From contig PDUO01000021.1 in the NCBI GenBank assembly GCA_003008705.1, forward strand, positions 808,766 through 872,765: a stretch of DNA of 64,000 nt, read 5' to 3'. Below, one piece after another: positions 1 through 11,591 of the stretch. The notes under the pieces were generated by a model. The model was not told where the DNA came from. It did no database searches and saw only the letters and a list, made by a program, of their open reading frames with translations. Made by a program: the position numbers and the translations under genes. Source of the DNA: Pezicula radicicola (taxonomy: Eukaryota; Ascomycota; Leotiomycetes; Helotiales; Dermateaceae). Position 1 is the first letter of the stretch. The number at the start of each line of letters is the position of its first letter.

Positions 1-3000
1 ACCTCTCTCTTAACTCTTAAGATCTACCTACTAATCTCTTACTGCAAGTCTTAACCTCCTATAAGAACTAGTTACAATGAAGAGTATATCAAGTAACTTG
101 AATTTAAACACTTTAGTTTGAGTTACCTACTTAAACTTGAAATAGGGTAACACAGCTTACTCTTATATGACTGGACATTTGTGCCTAACTAAAGCTTGAG
201 AAATTAACTTAGTAAATCAAAGTACTGTTTAAGGTATCTCTAGCTTAGAAAGAGCAGACAGAAGATGATTGGTAAAGGAAACCACACTAAAGAGCAAGAG
301 AGTTATCACAATTAAGACATCCCTCTAATTACATGCTTACATAGGCGTAAACATTTCTACACAATGCAAAACCTAGAAAGTAGGTAAATAAAGCCTGCGA
401 TCCTCTCCGCGAAACATGTCTGTGCGGCGTCTAGAAATTATGTTGTTACGATGAATGTTGTTGCCAAATTCTATACGTTTTAGATTTATAGGGTTTGTTC
501 TCCTGTTGTTAATATTGAGAGTTGGCTTGTGTAAGATAAGGTACTTGTTATTTTTTGTTTGTTTGTCTGTTTTTTGTTTAAAGGTGAGTTAGTGATTAGG
601 TAGGTCTAGTCAGATGTCTCTTGAAGTTGCTTTAGGGCTTTGTTTATTGTGGTATATACTAGAGTTGAAATAAAACCTATAATTGTTTAAAGACATTGTT
701 CTTTGTTCTGGTGTGATTGATAGGTTGATTTGATCAGGGAGTAGTAATTAACTTAAAGTATATAGCTGCTTAAAGTAAGTTTCTTTGAGTTTGTATCGTA
801 GATAAAGCTTATAGAGGAGGGTATTGTAAAGAAAGACCGAAGATGAAGTTGTAAAATCAAGGCATCGAGATTTACTCCTTGTCAAAGGAGACTTTGGAAC
901 ATAAAAGAAAATAACAATGTTTAGCGAGAAGCGAGGCAATGAAAACATGGAAAAGGTAGAAGAATTAATCCTGAAGCTACTAACCTTTATTCCTGATCTA
1001 CTATCTTAAAAAATCGCTCAAATCTATTGTCGAACTTAATTTTGTTGTCACTCGCGACATTCAACGATTTAAAAACATGTCTCGATTCACAAATTCTTAA
1101 CTTGATAATCTTGTCTACTTATCTCTTCCTCTTGATTTGCTAGGAGTAGACACAGTAGCTAAGTGTGATATTTAGGTAATGAATCTCATTGTTTGTAGTG
1201 TTGTGAAGTTCTTCTTTGGTTGTGGTAGCTTCGTGTTTGGCTTCTAAACGATGATAGATAGGAAGGATTTGACAGAGGTAGAGAAATATGTAGATACTAT
1301 TAAGTGGAAGTATAGTTATGTGCTTTAGTTGCTAGTGTGTCTCTCCAGCAAGATTAAGATTAAATCCCAGGTCTAGAACATACTCTTAAGTAATAGGTTC
1401 TAAGATTGAGCATGAGTTTAATGCTAAGGTCTCCTAGGAAATCCTAATATTGTAGTGTCGCTGGCGTTTGTCTTCTACTGTAAAGGGAGATTCCAACTAT
1501 GACGGCATAGATCTACAAGTAATGAATTAAAATTAATGCCTAATAATAATGCCTTTATTTTACCCTCGAAGAACTAAGAAAGTTTTATATTATCTTGTTA
1601 ATTTTTAGGATTCAAGACCACCTTTTATACAACAATTATATATTCCCTCGAAGTCATTGCTATTCTATACCACTAGTCAATATACAATGTATAGAGCTTA
1701 TTTTGGGAGTGATTTCCACAAGCTAGTTGTAAGGACGATAGTTATCTTCGTCATACATGCATGTTTCTCTAACTACATCAGCAACCAGAAAAAAAGTCCC
1801 TTTTCCCTCTCGTCCTATGAGTTGAATATCTACTGCCGCCTTGAGGAAATAATGTTTCACAGAAATTCTTTTAGACTTTGCTTATTAAAACCGTAGGAAA
1901 AAGGCTGTATATAGGAAGAATTGACATTAGTGAGAAGTCTATGGGTATAGATAGAACTGGTGCTGCGTGTAGGAGATTATGTGCGACGTGCAAAATAAGA
2001 TTGTTAGAATCGACCGCAGCAATGTGGATTCGATCTGGAAGGAGTGACGTTCCTGGAAGTCTAAGTGCCGGAGCTAAAGAGACTAGATCGTGTGCAGGTT
2101 AGAGACCATATGGAAATGATTACCATGTTCTGTAAGGACGGAAGTGGGGGCATTGTTATGTGCGACAGCAAAGCTTGCTCTATTCCCATCATCAACTCAG
2201 TCAATGTTTATGGTCGGGTATTTCTCTTTGGATGATAGGGATTTGTGATTAGGATTGACACCGAAGCGCGAGGCCATGGCACAAAATAACGCCAAGCTTG
2301 TCATAATTATTATTGTATATGAGAACGTGCCTAAGTTTACTATTGTGGTGGATGCTACTAATGGTGCTGGCAACTATAGTATATGTGTGGAAGGCTATTT
2401 GGACCGAGGTTCCTATAGACGTAGCCTGATGCTAAGATTATGAGATGTTCTTTGCACTAAAACATATTCGGATTCTAGTTTACGTAGGGTGTTATGAGTA
2501 GACTAGTAAAATCCTGTCTTCAGCTAGGTGTGACTCGGAACTCCATCTGAGGTGGTTCTCTTTGTAGTCACACCTATTGATCGAAGCAGCAGCAAACATG
2601 GTATAGGTTTGAAGATAAGTGGCAAACCGACGCCCGAATTTCCGAGGATTCGGTTGGGGTTTAGCGCCTTTGCTTGTTAGAAAAGGACCTGAAAAGAATT
2701 CTAAGAACGGAAGAGTATAATATTACAAATCAAGATTATTACGAATTCTGAATTCTTACCGGGTCAATTCATTTAGTGTGTTCCTCTAATTGTAGAAAGT
2801 ACAACTGAACTATACTTATACTTGCTTCTTACGTCTACACTAAGGCTTTGGAACATAGTATACTACTGGACTGGGATCTCAAGCTACACGAATTCAACCC
2901 TCACAGATAAGGTTTGTGATTCTAGGCAAAAATTAGTGTATGAGTCGGCTGAATTTGAAATCCGTTCGATTGTAGAGTTGGCCACGAAAAGGTTTGCGTG

Positions 3001-3512
3001 AAAGGGTTCACTAAAAATGTGTTTTGCAATTAACCATAATCTTTACGTACAAATTTGGCTTGTATATCAAGATGAGCGTGTTATACCCTAATCAGATACT
3101 CACCATTTCTACGTAGTAAGAAATAGAGAAGAGACGAGGAAAATTTCGTATGTTAAGAAAATACATAGAAAGACTTAACGAATTAGAAGGCTACAGCACT
3201 ACTAAGTTCAAGCAGTATTAAGAATATTCAACTAATTTGCCTTCTAGGGCTACTGCATTGGAAATTTTGTTGAATATGTAAATTCCCAGTGACAAAATAC
3301 AAATGTGCAACAGTTCTTCATCTCCTCGGTTAGGTACATAGGAGGAATTTCCCGAAGGAACGATTTCACATTTATCAGAGAGTTAATAGATCCTTGCTTG
3401 GTAAATTAATGACTAGAAAACTAATTCAAGTTGAATTATTTCTGTAGCCTAGTTGTGGAAGTAAAATTCCTGCATGGCTTCTCACACGTTGCTAAGAAAA
3501 TAAAATAGGGGT

Positions 3513-3741
3513 AGCGAGGCTTGGTCTCGCTTATCAGACAGCCTTTGTGAACTTGAAAAATGGGACTCGATTGGAGAATAAATGAGGTCTAAAGGGGGTT
3601 ATATATTTATATATATACATGAAAAAAGAGGCAGCTGACGCGTACAAATCACCTGATTTCCGGCTAACAGCCTTGATATAGCACAATAATAAGTTTCTTG
3701 ATTCAAACACGACATACTGGGGTGGAGGTAACAGTTCCGTG
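3513..3741. repeat. Repeat copy 1, interrupted by a short insertion
   Basis: This stretch matches 4466-4570 imperfectly (shared landmarks: a GCGAGG...CTCGCTTATC stem, then AGCCTT, then ATATAGCACAATAATAA, then a CATACT...GGTGGAGG block). Copy 1 is split by about 122 bp bounded by the 7-bp direct repeat CAGCCTT (3539-3545 and 3668-3674), as expected of a target-site duplication. Part of the insert (about 3560-3620) resembles 24093-24152. Confidence 0.5.
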
Positions 3742-4465
3742 ACTGTCTCTACTCGTGCTATAATGCTGAGTATTTGTGCTCTAAATTCTCATTTATATTC
3801 AGGAGGGCACTTAGACTAGTGGCCCTTGAATAGGTTAAGGACAAGACATGCCTCCTTTGATTAGCGAAGTTTGGAGTTTTGTATTGGGTTCCCCTACTTA
3901 ACAGCAAGTGAGGAAAAAAGATCCTATTGGGATGTATGCTGGGGTTCACTCCTTTTTTTAGTCTTTTTTGGGGAAATTTTTGTGCGCTAATAGGGTACTC
4001 GTTATCTTTTTGACCTTTTTTGGGGTTTGTACAAAGATGGCTGTTCCGTTATCGAAGCGCAGATAGAAAAGGTTAATAGCGCTCGAGAGTTACACATTTG
4101 ATTCAAGTCCAACCTTGCAAAGATGAAGAGCTAACTATTGGACCTACGCTTCCAGCCATTGTCTGTTTATGAACTAGCAGTTTTCTCTCCTAGGGCCCCT
4201 TAGTCAAGTCATGATCAAGCACTGTAAAATCCACCTAAATTTAGTGCAATACCATATTACAGCGTACGTTGTATAGCAAGGAAACTCAAAGCTCATGTTG
4301 TATTCTTTTAATTTGGGTGACCCAGTTTGAATTCAATAACTCACTTGAAATTATTGTACTCCTAAAGTCTTTCTCGGGGCAAGATGAGGTCCTATAGCTT
4401 TATAGCAACTATGATAAGTGGACAGCCCTTCGTAGACGGCACCAAGGACAAAAAAAGCTGATGGT

Positions 4466-4570
4466 GGCGAGGTCAGAACTCGCTTATCTAGAAAGCCTTC
4501 ATATAGCACAATAATAACTTTATAATAATCAAACATGCCATACTTTGGGTGGGTGGAGGCAATGGCTGTC
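4466..4570. repeat. Repeat copy 2, uninterrupted
   Basis: This is a second, uninterrupted version of the segment at 3513-3741. The two copies share the inverted GCGAGG/CTCGC pair followed by the AGCCTT..ATATAGCACAATAATAA block. They have diverged by many substitutions, so the duplication is old. Confidence 0.5.
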
Positions 4571-4723
4571 AACCGTAACTGGACCCATGACTAAAAGTGT
4601 ATCGACAATGGCTCCCAGGTGTGCGTGAGCATAATACTTCTTTAGCTCCGGGCTCGCCTTGAATCAAGATAACAGTTTCTCTATGAATGAAAAATAAAAT
4701 TGCCGAGGGAGGAAGAACATACC

Positions 4724-5910
4724 TCAGAACTCAGGTGCTTGGGGAGCACCAAAGTATCCAAACAATGCGGTTGAGTAGACTGCCAAGTCCTTGAGTTTAG
4801 CTTTCAGCCTTTTCAACTCGAGGAAAGATGCCGACTTACAGGTCTTGGACTACAACCAACAAAGTTTCCATTTTAGAATTCTATGACAGACAGTCGTACC
4901 TTGAGCTCAGTACGCATAAAGTTATCCAGTTCTACAAACGATGCTTGTGCCATGGCCTGCTCTTCTTTGTCGAATAATGTAGATAGACGTTGGACGAGAC
5001 ATGTAACTCTTGCAACAAGCTCGGCATCGGGGGCCTTAGAATTATGAGGTCAGTATTTATCTGTACACGAGAAACAAGATTACAGATAAGTAGCTTACAG
5101 GCAATTTTAAGTCTCCTATGCCTCGGGAAGTTTCGACATGCTTAAACTCTTTCAGTTAATGTACCCAGAATATTAAAGTTAAGTAGCCTTACGACAACGA
5201 AAACATCTCCAGAGTGATCAATGTGGCCAAGCACATCGATTTTCAAACCTTAGCGCTTAATAAACTGGTAGAGGATACTAATGTACTTACGTTTGACAAC
5301 TGTCCTGAGCCGTTTTCGCCAATAGAGTTTGGATTGGCCGAAAGCTGATTGGTAGGAGTTATTTTGAAGGAGGAAATGGGAGATTCGGACTATATACTGC
5401 TGGTTAGCTTGTGTTGTAGAAATCCAAGGTAAAAGAGCACCTTAGACTCAAGCTCTTGACCCGGTGACTCGAAGGAAGGGAGCTAGAGCACAATGTCAAT
5501 ATTGTTTGGCGAAAAGTTACTGGACTGGTCTTACACCTTGCTGGGCTGCAGTAGCCTCGGTGGTATTGGCAGGAGTCGCGGTCGAGGATTGCTGGCTGGA
5601 ACTGTTACGCTATATCCACCATATTAGTTCGAGGCTTGGGTGATAGATAGGTGTTACAGGATTTCGTACAAAGCAGAGAGTCCAATGCAATGGCAAGGGC
5701 AACATTCCTAGCTTTGGCTCTGTTGTTGTAGCGGGGTCCATCATCTCTGGTGCTGTAACATTGGTTCTCAACCTAAACCTTCGCAGTGTAGCTTCCATTT
5801 TTCAAATGGGAAGTTTCGAAACACGGTCGAATGTTATGGCTGTCGCAGAAGTCATGGAAGTCAGCCCGAGCTTTATCCCACAAGGGATGCAAGTTGCCTT
5901 GGGATGACAT
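4724..5910 (-). pseudogene. Multi-exon gene or pseudogene with a dsRNA-binding-like N-terminus
   Basis: The product is unrecognised. Starting at the ATG at 5910, the frame reads a segment resembling a double-stranded RNA-binding domain: NGSYTAKV, then VENQCYS, then RYNNRAKARNVALAIALDSL, which fits the beta strands and C-terminal helix of that fold. A TAG at 5773-5775 interrupts this frame. Downstream exons join well through typical introns: about 5.63-5.53 kb (low-complexity Ser/Thr/Ala), then LPSFESPGQELESK, then YIVRISHFLLQNN through RLKIDVLGHIDHSGD, then FKHVETSRGIGDLKLP, then 5034-4900 (APDAELVARVTC...), then 4849-4724 ending at TGA. Exons 5034-4900 and 4849-4724 are in phase and flanked by good GT/branch/AG signals. 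The in-frame TAG and an unresolved frame between the first and second exons suggest a recently broken gene, but a missed intron remains possible. Confidence 0.4.
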
Positions 5911-6613
5911 CTTGCAGGTCTTGTTTCGAAAGGTCGGTGTTGTTAGGAGGTGGAGGTGCGATCCGAAGGAGAAGAAGAATTTGTGCTCTTGACCCCCAGC
6001 TCTTGCGTCGAAAAACACGCCCGCATTCACCATGGGTGGCACCAAGATCTTTTCAGACACTACCAAGCACAAATTTCACTTTGGCTGAGCAAGTACTAGC
6101 TTCATTTGGACAACTTGCTTGACTTGAGTAACTCACTTGAGACCGCCTCTTAAGTGTTGCGATCAAGTATACAAACAAAGAATATAAAACCCTTTAGTTA
6201 ACACCTACAATTTGCCTTCACAAAACCACAAGAGACCACATTTTTAGTTACCACCGATCACAAAGTTCAAGTTTTCTTAGCATGAGGGTCTTCTGTTTAT
6301 GACCGATGTATCGTGTGTACCAACTCTTTCATCCCTCGCTTAGCAACCATCACTGGGAGCACTTCGTTGAAACGGTGCGCTGGCCTCACATTTTATGTAA
6401 GAATATCAATAAGACAAATATACCAGTTAAGTAATGTACCTACTTAGCCTTAAATCATAAAATACCTAGCCTCACTGTCATAAGCATACTAAACGCAATC
6501 ACAAATCGAAATCAAAATATGCCGTAAAAGAGTGTGATTGGCTTCTACCAGTAGCTCCTATCATTACCTATTACTGCACCCAAATCTTCTACATGGTAAT
6601 CTTCCAATCTCTC
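5911..6613. other. Intergenic, no gene seen
   Basis: This is the spacer between two minus-strand genes. It contains one copy of the dispersed GAGTAACTCACTTGAG-type repeat at about 6123-6145. The frame of the dsRBD-like gene stays open upstream of 5910 to about 6072, so its true start could lie a little further up. Nothing else is recognisable. Confidence 0.5.
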
Positions 6614-7415
6614 CTAATGTTTAGCCTTTCGCATATGCCTATCAAAATTATCCTTTCTTGAAAACCCATCTTTATTCTTCCTCAACCCAGAAGTTCCTCT
6701 CTCTCGACTCTCTCTCGAGAACTTGCAGTCTGGTTGCGGACAGTAGAATCGCGTAGGATTAGCTAGGGGCGTCTTTGGATGTATGGAGGCAATATGTCTA
6801 TTGAGATCGGCCTTGAGATTGAAGCCTTTTGGGAATGTACAACCTGGGATTGTGCAGGTATATGGTAATGTGTGTTTCTTGAGGTGTTTGCTAGGGTTTT
6901 AGGTGTTAACTTTTGGTGTGAATATCTCATTTGAAATGAGAGGACAGCGCGGGGGATGTGAATGACACGTACTTCAGGTCACAGAGCCTTCGAAAGCTGT
7001 CATCGCAGATTTGACAGGTATTGGGAGGAACAGCAGTAGGGGGTGGTATATGCTGTTGTGGTGCAAAGTCTGGTGGTGCTGGCTGTAGAAGCGGTGCTGA
7101 AAGTTGGTTGCACGGCGATTGATTTGGATGATTTTCGACAAAGCCAGCTTGGTCTTGAGAAAAGGAATTTGACCGTGAAGTTTCTGTATGTGGTTGATGT
7201 CCCAGAGGAAGAAGGTAATCGCGGTTTTCATAATCGACATAACGAGATTCTTGTGCGTAATCCGGACTCGGACTACTCGATTGAGGTTGAAATGAAGAAG
7301 AAAGATTATTCCGGAGGTCTAGCAAGCGCGGATCAACCGTTCCCTCGTCGACAGTGTAATAGTGTTGTTGTTGAAGTTGTAGGTTGAAAGGTTCTTGGTT
7401 AGAACTTGAGGTCAG
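6614..7415 (-). CDS. C2H2 zinc-finger protein (5' end uncertain)
   Basis: This is probably a DNA-binding nuclear protein. Two exons are clear. Exon 1 (open frame from about 7415 to 6973) is rich in Gln, Ser and Pro and ends in a finger start, CQICDDSFRRLCDL. A GTACGT donor (6972) and a TAG acceptor (6891) join it to exon 2 (6890-6614). The join completes the first finger (CDLNKHLKKH) and adds a second (CTIPGC...HIASIH) and a third (CPQPDCKF...FDRHMRKAKH), ending at TAG 6614-6616. The join is convincing because it restores the spaced Cys2His2 pattern across the intron. The N-terminal region (YYTVDEGTVDPRLLD) lacks an ATG in frame before a stop at 7416, so an upstream exon is missing or the start is undetected. 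Many fungal C2H2 regulators have this layout. The target genes are unknown. Confidence 0.65.
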
Positions 7416-8215
7416 CTACTCTCCTTCTTTGGGACCTCCTGCTGGTCACCAGTTGGAGGCCCTCGAGTGTATGGGGTCTGGTTGAGACCCCAAGAATCAA
7501 GAAATGAAAGAAAATAGAAAACCAAAAATGAGTGTTGGGTGCTGAGAGCGGCACCACGCTTCGCTGTGGGAGGAAAACAGAAAGAGGTGAAGGATGGTGG
7601 GTGGAATTGGTCTTCATATAGTTGTGGCTACAACCTAGAGTTGTTAGCCCTTAACGTACATGCACTGCCTTCCTGCTGCAGCTATAACAATGTATGCAAG
7701 ACAACACTCTATTTATTAGTGCACAAGGATTGATTCTTTTGGGAGGTCTTAAGATAACAAAAGTTACTCAGGTATATGTCACGTTGAACGGCAGATCACA
7801 TAATGATTGGCACACTAAATACGATATTGCCAATCAACTAATACCCAGAAAGAACTATTCCATGCACCTCTAGCCTATGAAATTCGACGTCCCCTTCTTA
7901 GTGCAAATCAAATATCTAGCGTGCAGATTTTAGTATGGTATGCCTCAAAATTATGCCGGGGTATGTCAAGCTCATTTCATTGGACGCATTATGGTATGCC
8001 TCAAAATAAGCGAGCTCTCGGCTCACCTCAAAGGCATCCAAGTAGCCCTCGTAAGAAAGCTATTCTTTTCCAAAGAAACATCCATCTCTCCGAAATATCA
8101 ATCAATTTCTCACAAGTAGTTTCAAGGTAGAACATCTGTTTCTTCAAATAGCCATTCCAAGTTTTTCTCTCAACCATCTAGTTGGGTTCAACATCTAACA
8201 GACACACAGGATATC
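7416..8215. other. Intergenic, possible upstream exon of the C2H2 gene
   Basis: This 800-bp stretch holds no complete gene. The first exon and promoter of the minus-strand C2H2 gene should be within it but cannot be placed by eye. A direct repeat, 'ATGGTATGCCTCAAAAT', occurs at about 7934 and 7991. Confidence 0.4.
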
Positions 8216-8726
8216 ATGGCATCCATCTTCTGCTGCTCAAGCATTGCACCCTACAAACACAAAAGACTCACCCACGAACAAAAGTTTGTCCCTTTCGTGA
8301 AATGGGTAAATTATCCTCGAGTAGCTTCACCTATCACTGAAACCCTAAGCGATGATCATACAAAGCAAGTGTGGCCACTTGCAGTGCAGGTAGTTCGACA
8401 AGTCAACTACGGTCCGCTTGAGTCTACTCGTTACTTCGTCCCCGATGGCAATAGAGATGGAGAGTTTGTAGAGATCACGGAGAAAGATCTCATCGATGCG
8501 AATTTCGCTAAACTCAATGCGTAAGTTTTGCTAACTTGCCCAAGTACAGTTACAGCGAGAAGATGCTGAGAGAATTCTTAGGTATAAGAACTTCAAGTGT
8601 GATGTCCATGATAAGTTCTTTGAGGTCAACTTGTACCAGAAAGATCCTGTTAATGTACATCACTGGCGTGCAAATATTGCTAGACCTTCCAAGGAGATCG
8701 ATCTTGGTCCGAGCAGCAGTTCTTAG
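8216..8726 (+). CDS. Small unknown protein, possibly frame-disrupted
   Basis: I do not recognise this protein. Exon 1 starts at ATG 8216 (MASIFCCSSIAPYKHKRLTH) and reads about 101 codons to a GTAAGT at 8521. A branch-like GCTAAC follows, with CAG acceptors at 8549 and 8555. The best coding continuation (LQREDAERILRYKNFKC, then FFEVNLYQKDPVNVHHW) runs to TAG 8724-8726, but it is one base out of phase with exon 1 for either acceptor, and the intron would be only 29-35 nt. So this is either a gene with an unusual splice site or one recently broken by a small indel. No signal peptide, membrane segment or known motif is visible. Confidence 0.4.
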
Positions 8727-10064
8727 CAGGTTTGTAGATGGCTTGGAAATGGTATGTGAGACTGAAGGAGCTAGGCTTGTGACGATGGTAGGCTTGGAGT
8801 GATTTTGGAAGTTGCTATTCTTTAGGTTATTATGTATTTGAAAGATGAAAAAAAGAAAAAAAAAAGAAAAAAAATATATGTTGGTTTTTATTCATCTCAT
8901 TTCGTCGAATTAGTTCGTCGATTTTGGACTTACCAAGTCAATCGCTATTATCAATATAAATCGGTTTAATATTGTCTTATTTTGTACCTTGCTAGAGTGT
9001 AGTACCTAAACCGGTACGCCTAGAGCAGCTTTAGCCTATACGGCAACATCGAATTGCTCCTAATTTATATAGGAAATAATGCTCTAGGGTGCCTGTTTAC
9101 TGCCAAACACTCCCGTAATGGGGCTAAACTAACTATATACATAGACTATAGGGATGGTGGGTGGGAAAAACGAAGCTTTCGATAAAAATCGTACTGTTGA
9201 TGAAGAGAGGAAGATTTTACTGACGAGCAGTAATTTTATATGGGCCTTGTACTAAATTATACTGCGGCAGAGCCCGACTCCACTCTTTCATAAAACAGGC
9301 ACTTATTTGCTGTTTTTGTTGATGCTAATGCTCTATATAACTTCAAAAAAAGAAGAAGAATGGCGCCGTCGTAGAACAAATATATAAATTTCTAGTGCAC
9401 TACAAAGTAATATCAAGCTAAGAGTAAACCTTTTAGTATTCTCTTACCTTATAATTTGTCTATATTTATATTCCCTAAAAACAGCCAAAGTCCTCAATTC
9501 TACCATAATAATATGGAAAAGTAAGAAAATGATAGGGGGTGGAAGATCAAATGTTGAATTATATCGCTCCTGTTAGAGACTACTACTAATACTGTGTAAC
9601 TTAGTAGACACGATACAGCGAAATTATGTCCCACTAAGCTGCCTTCATTGCTTTCCCTGCTAGCATACATTGCACTGACGGTTTTCAAATTCTTTGAAGT
9701 TGGAACAACCCATAGAAGCTCGGAAACTTAGCTTCCACGATCAATTTAATTTGACTTGCGCCACAATTGCAGCAGCAGGATAACGCCAGACTTCGGGCTC
9801 AGAAATAATCACCGTCGTGTTCTCATTATAAAGAGCTATTACAAAATTCTATCCATAACCATATCCACTCAGCCCAATGTATCAGCTGATCATCCGTCTA
9901 CCAACCTACCCGTCTTCGGAAGAAAAGTTGCTGAAGAATACAGCGTTTGTAGAAGTGTGAATATGCACAAACAAAGTGGAAGAATCTTACAAAACCCATA
10001 CCAGAACGCCTTGCTGAATTGCCCACCGATGCATCGAGTCCGAACGCCTTCGAAGATTCGGATA
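8727..10064. other. Intergenic, AT-rich, no gene seen
   Basis: It contains an A-rich polypurine tract at about 8847-8875 and weakly structured AT-rich DNA. The open frame on the plus strand at 9756-10193 overlaps the Rab gene antisense and has no coding character. Confidence 0.5.
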
Positions 10065-11124
10065 TTAACAGCAGTTTCCCCTCCTTCTCCGACTACCACT
10101 CAGGGTGAACACTTCCTCCCACTCTCTCATTCCACCAAGGCCCCAGGCCTGACTGCCTTTACTTTTGGGCCTTCTTCTCCTCCGTGCACCTGATCCATCC
10201 TCAATCGTCATACCACTCTTCACACTCGCAACATCACTGGCGCCTCCATTCCAGATCCCGCTGTCGCCGTATTGAATCCCGCTCATTGGATCATCGGGAT
10301 CGATTTCACCTAGTTCGATCTTGGTGAGGATCATACGAGCGAGCCGTCCGAAGACTTCATCAACGTTCTCTCCGGATAGCGCGGACACTTCGACAGATAC
10401 TGGTATGTTGGCCGAAGATGCCCATTTTGATGCCTCTTCGGCGCTGACTTCTCTACCATCCGGTGCAACACTCGCTTTTAGTTGAGACCCCAATCCCATG
10501 CTCGTAGTTGAGGCCACCGATCCGCCTGCATTGTGTGGGAACGATGAGTCTTTACTGCTGAAGCTGGACGGCGTAGCAGGTGGTAATGAAGCGTCTATGA
10601 GATCGGCATTCTGATTTGCGAGATCTGCTTTGTTGCCAACGAGAATACATGTGAGATTCGGGGATGCCAGCGCACGCGCGTCGTTCATGAAAGTGGGGAG
10701 GCCAGTGAAGGTATTGTGGGAGGTAATGTCGTAAACAAGGATCGCACCAGCCGCGCCGCGGTAGTAGGAGCGCGATACTGAGCGGAAACGTTCTGTGCCA
10801 GCTGTATCCCATAGCTAGAAGTAAGAGGTCAGGGACTAGATTGCAGAAAGAGGGGAGACAAAGGAGACGGGGTTGTGCTGCATACCTGTAATTTTATCCG
10901 CTTGCGTCGAGCACCAGTCCCAACCTTTATAATCTTGCTTGCGAACTCTACACCTATCGTCTGGGAGGTCAGAACCCTCCACTCGTTCTTCACAAATCGG
11001 TGCAGGAGACAAGATCTGTGATTTCATCGTTAGCACGGATTCCTGGGTTGACCCTCAGGTGTGCTTCGTACTTTCCACTCCCACTTGGTCCTAGCAATAT
11101 AATCTTGGCCAAGTAGTCGTACAT
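10065..11124 (-). CDS. Rab4-like small GTPase with an insertion
   Basis: This is a Rab-family GTPase for vesicle trafficking, most like Rab4/Rab14, acting on endosomal recycling membranes. Three exons: 11124-11072, 11015-10886 and 10814-10065, giving about 310 aa. Visible motifs are the P-loop GPSGSGKS (residues 12-19), the switch I region TSQTIGVEF, the switch II motif [10 protein letters not shown], and GNKAD (G4). The C-terminus RRRRGNCC ends in a double cysteine suited to geranylgeranylation. Rab proteins are usually about 200-220 aa. The extra length comes from a Ser/Ala-rich insertion between G4 and the SAL (G5) motif and from a Gly/Arg-rich tail. Both introns have strong GT, CTAAC-type and AG signals. 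The start ATG at 11124 gives [15 protein letters not shown], normal for this family. Confidence 0.88.
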
Positions 11125-11591
11125 GCTGCCCAGTTCCTATGCCTCTGGTTAATGCCTTTCTTTTCCGCGCATGTCCTGCCAACAAACCTGATCGCGTGCT
11201 GTTCCAGTAGACTCATCGCTTGCGGCGCTCGTCCGCCGTGGGCGCACCATATTGGCTGTCTGTTCTTGCTTCTATCTGCAGGTTGGTTTGTGTTTAATGG
11301 GTCGATCGCGATAATGCCCCTCGTCGTCGTCGCCGTCGTCGTCACTCAAAGCTCTCCTATGTTTTGATTGAAAGTTTGAGACGATAACGGTCATTTGGAT
11401 CTTGATAAGATCCAAGAACGGCGCTTGATGAACAATTCTCCGAAGAACGCGATACCACTTCTGGATAAGTGGCTCTCGGACTGCCTCGGCATGTGATGGT
11501 GATGGATGTCGAGGGAAGCTTACTTGAAATAAGCCTTGAAAGTCAAGGACTGGCTATCCTCTGGATATGTGACTCTCAAACATTCTGAATC
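11125..11591. promoter_or_regulatory. Divergent intergenic region, Rab gene (-) and SDR gene (+)
   Basis: These 467 bp must contain both promoters. I see no clear TATA box. A GTCGTC-type trinucleotide run occurs at about 11323-11345. Confidence 0.4.

Larger units (their letters stand above)
1..4723. other. Gene-free AT-rich left flank
   Basis: No open frame here looks protein-coding: all are below about 80 codons, have no recognisable motif and cannot be joined by convincing splice sites. The base composition is AT-rich with many short A/T runs, as in decayed transposon DNA of filamentous fungi. It contains one copy of the dispersed GAGTTAC-type repeat near 85-145, another near 4325-4350, and the duplicated segment described separately at 3513-3741 and 4466-4570. 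I see no RNA gene. Confidence 0.6.

Noticed and set aside
1657..2102. Two overlapping open frames in the left flank
   Set aside because: Less than 80 codons each, no motif, no splice partner, AT-rich decayed surroundings.
4080..4125. TTTGATTCAAGTCC resembling a tRNA T-loop
   Set aside because: No matching acceptor, D or anticodon stems can be folded around it.
7043..7387. Plus-strand open frame of 114 codons
   Set aside because: Antisense to the Gln/Pro-rich exon of the C2H2 gene.
9756..10193. Plus-strand open frame of 145 codons
   Set aside because: It partly overlaps the Rab gene in antisense, has no motif and atypical composition.
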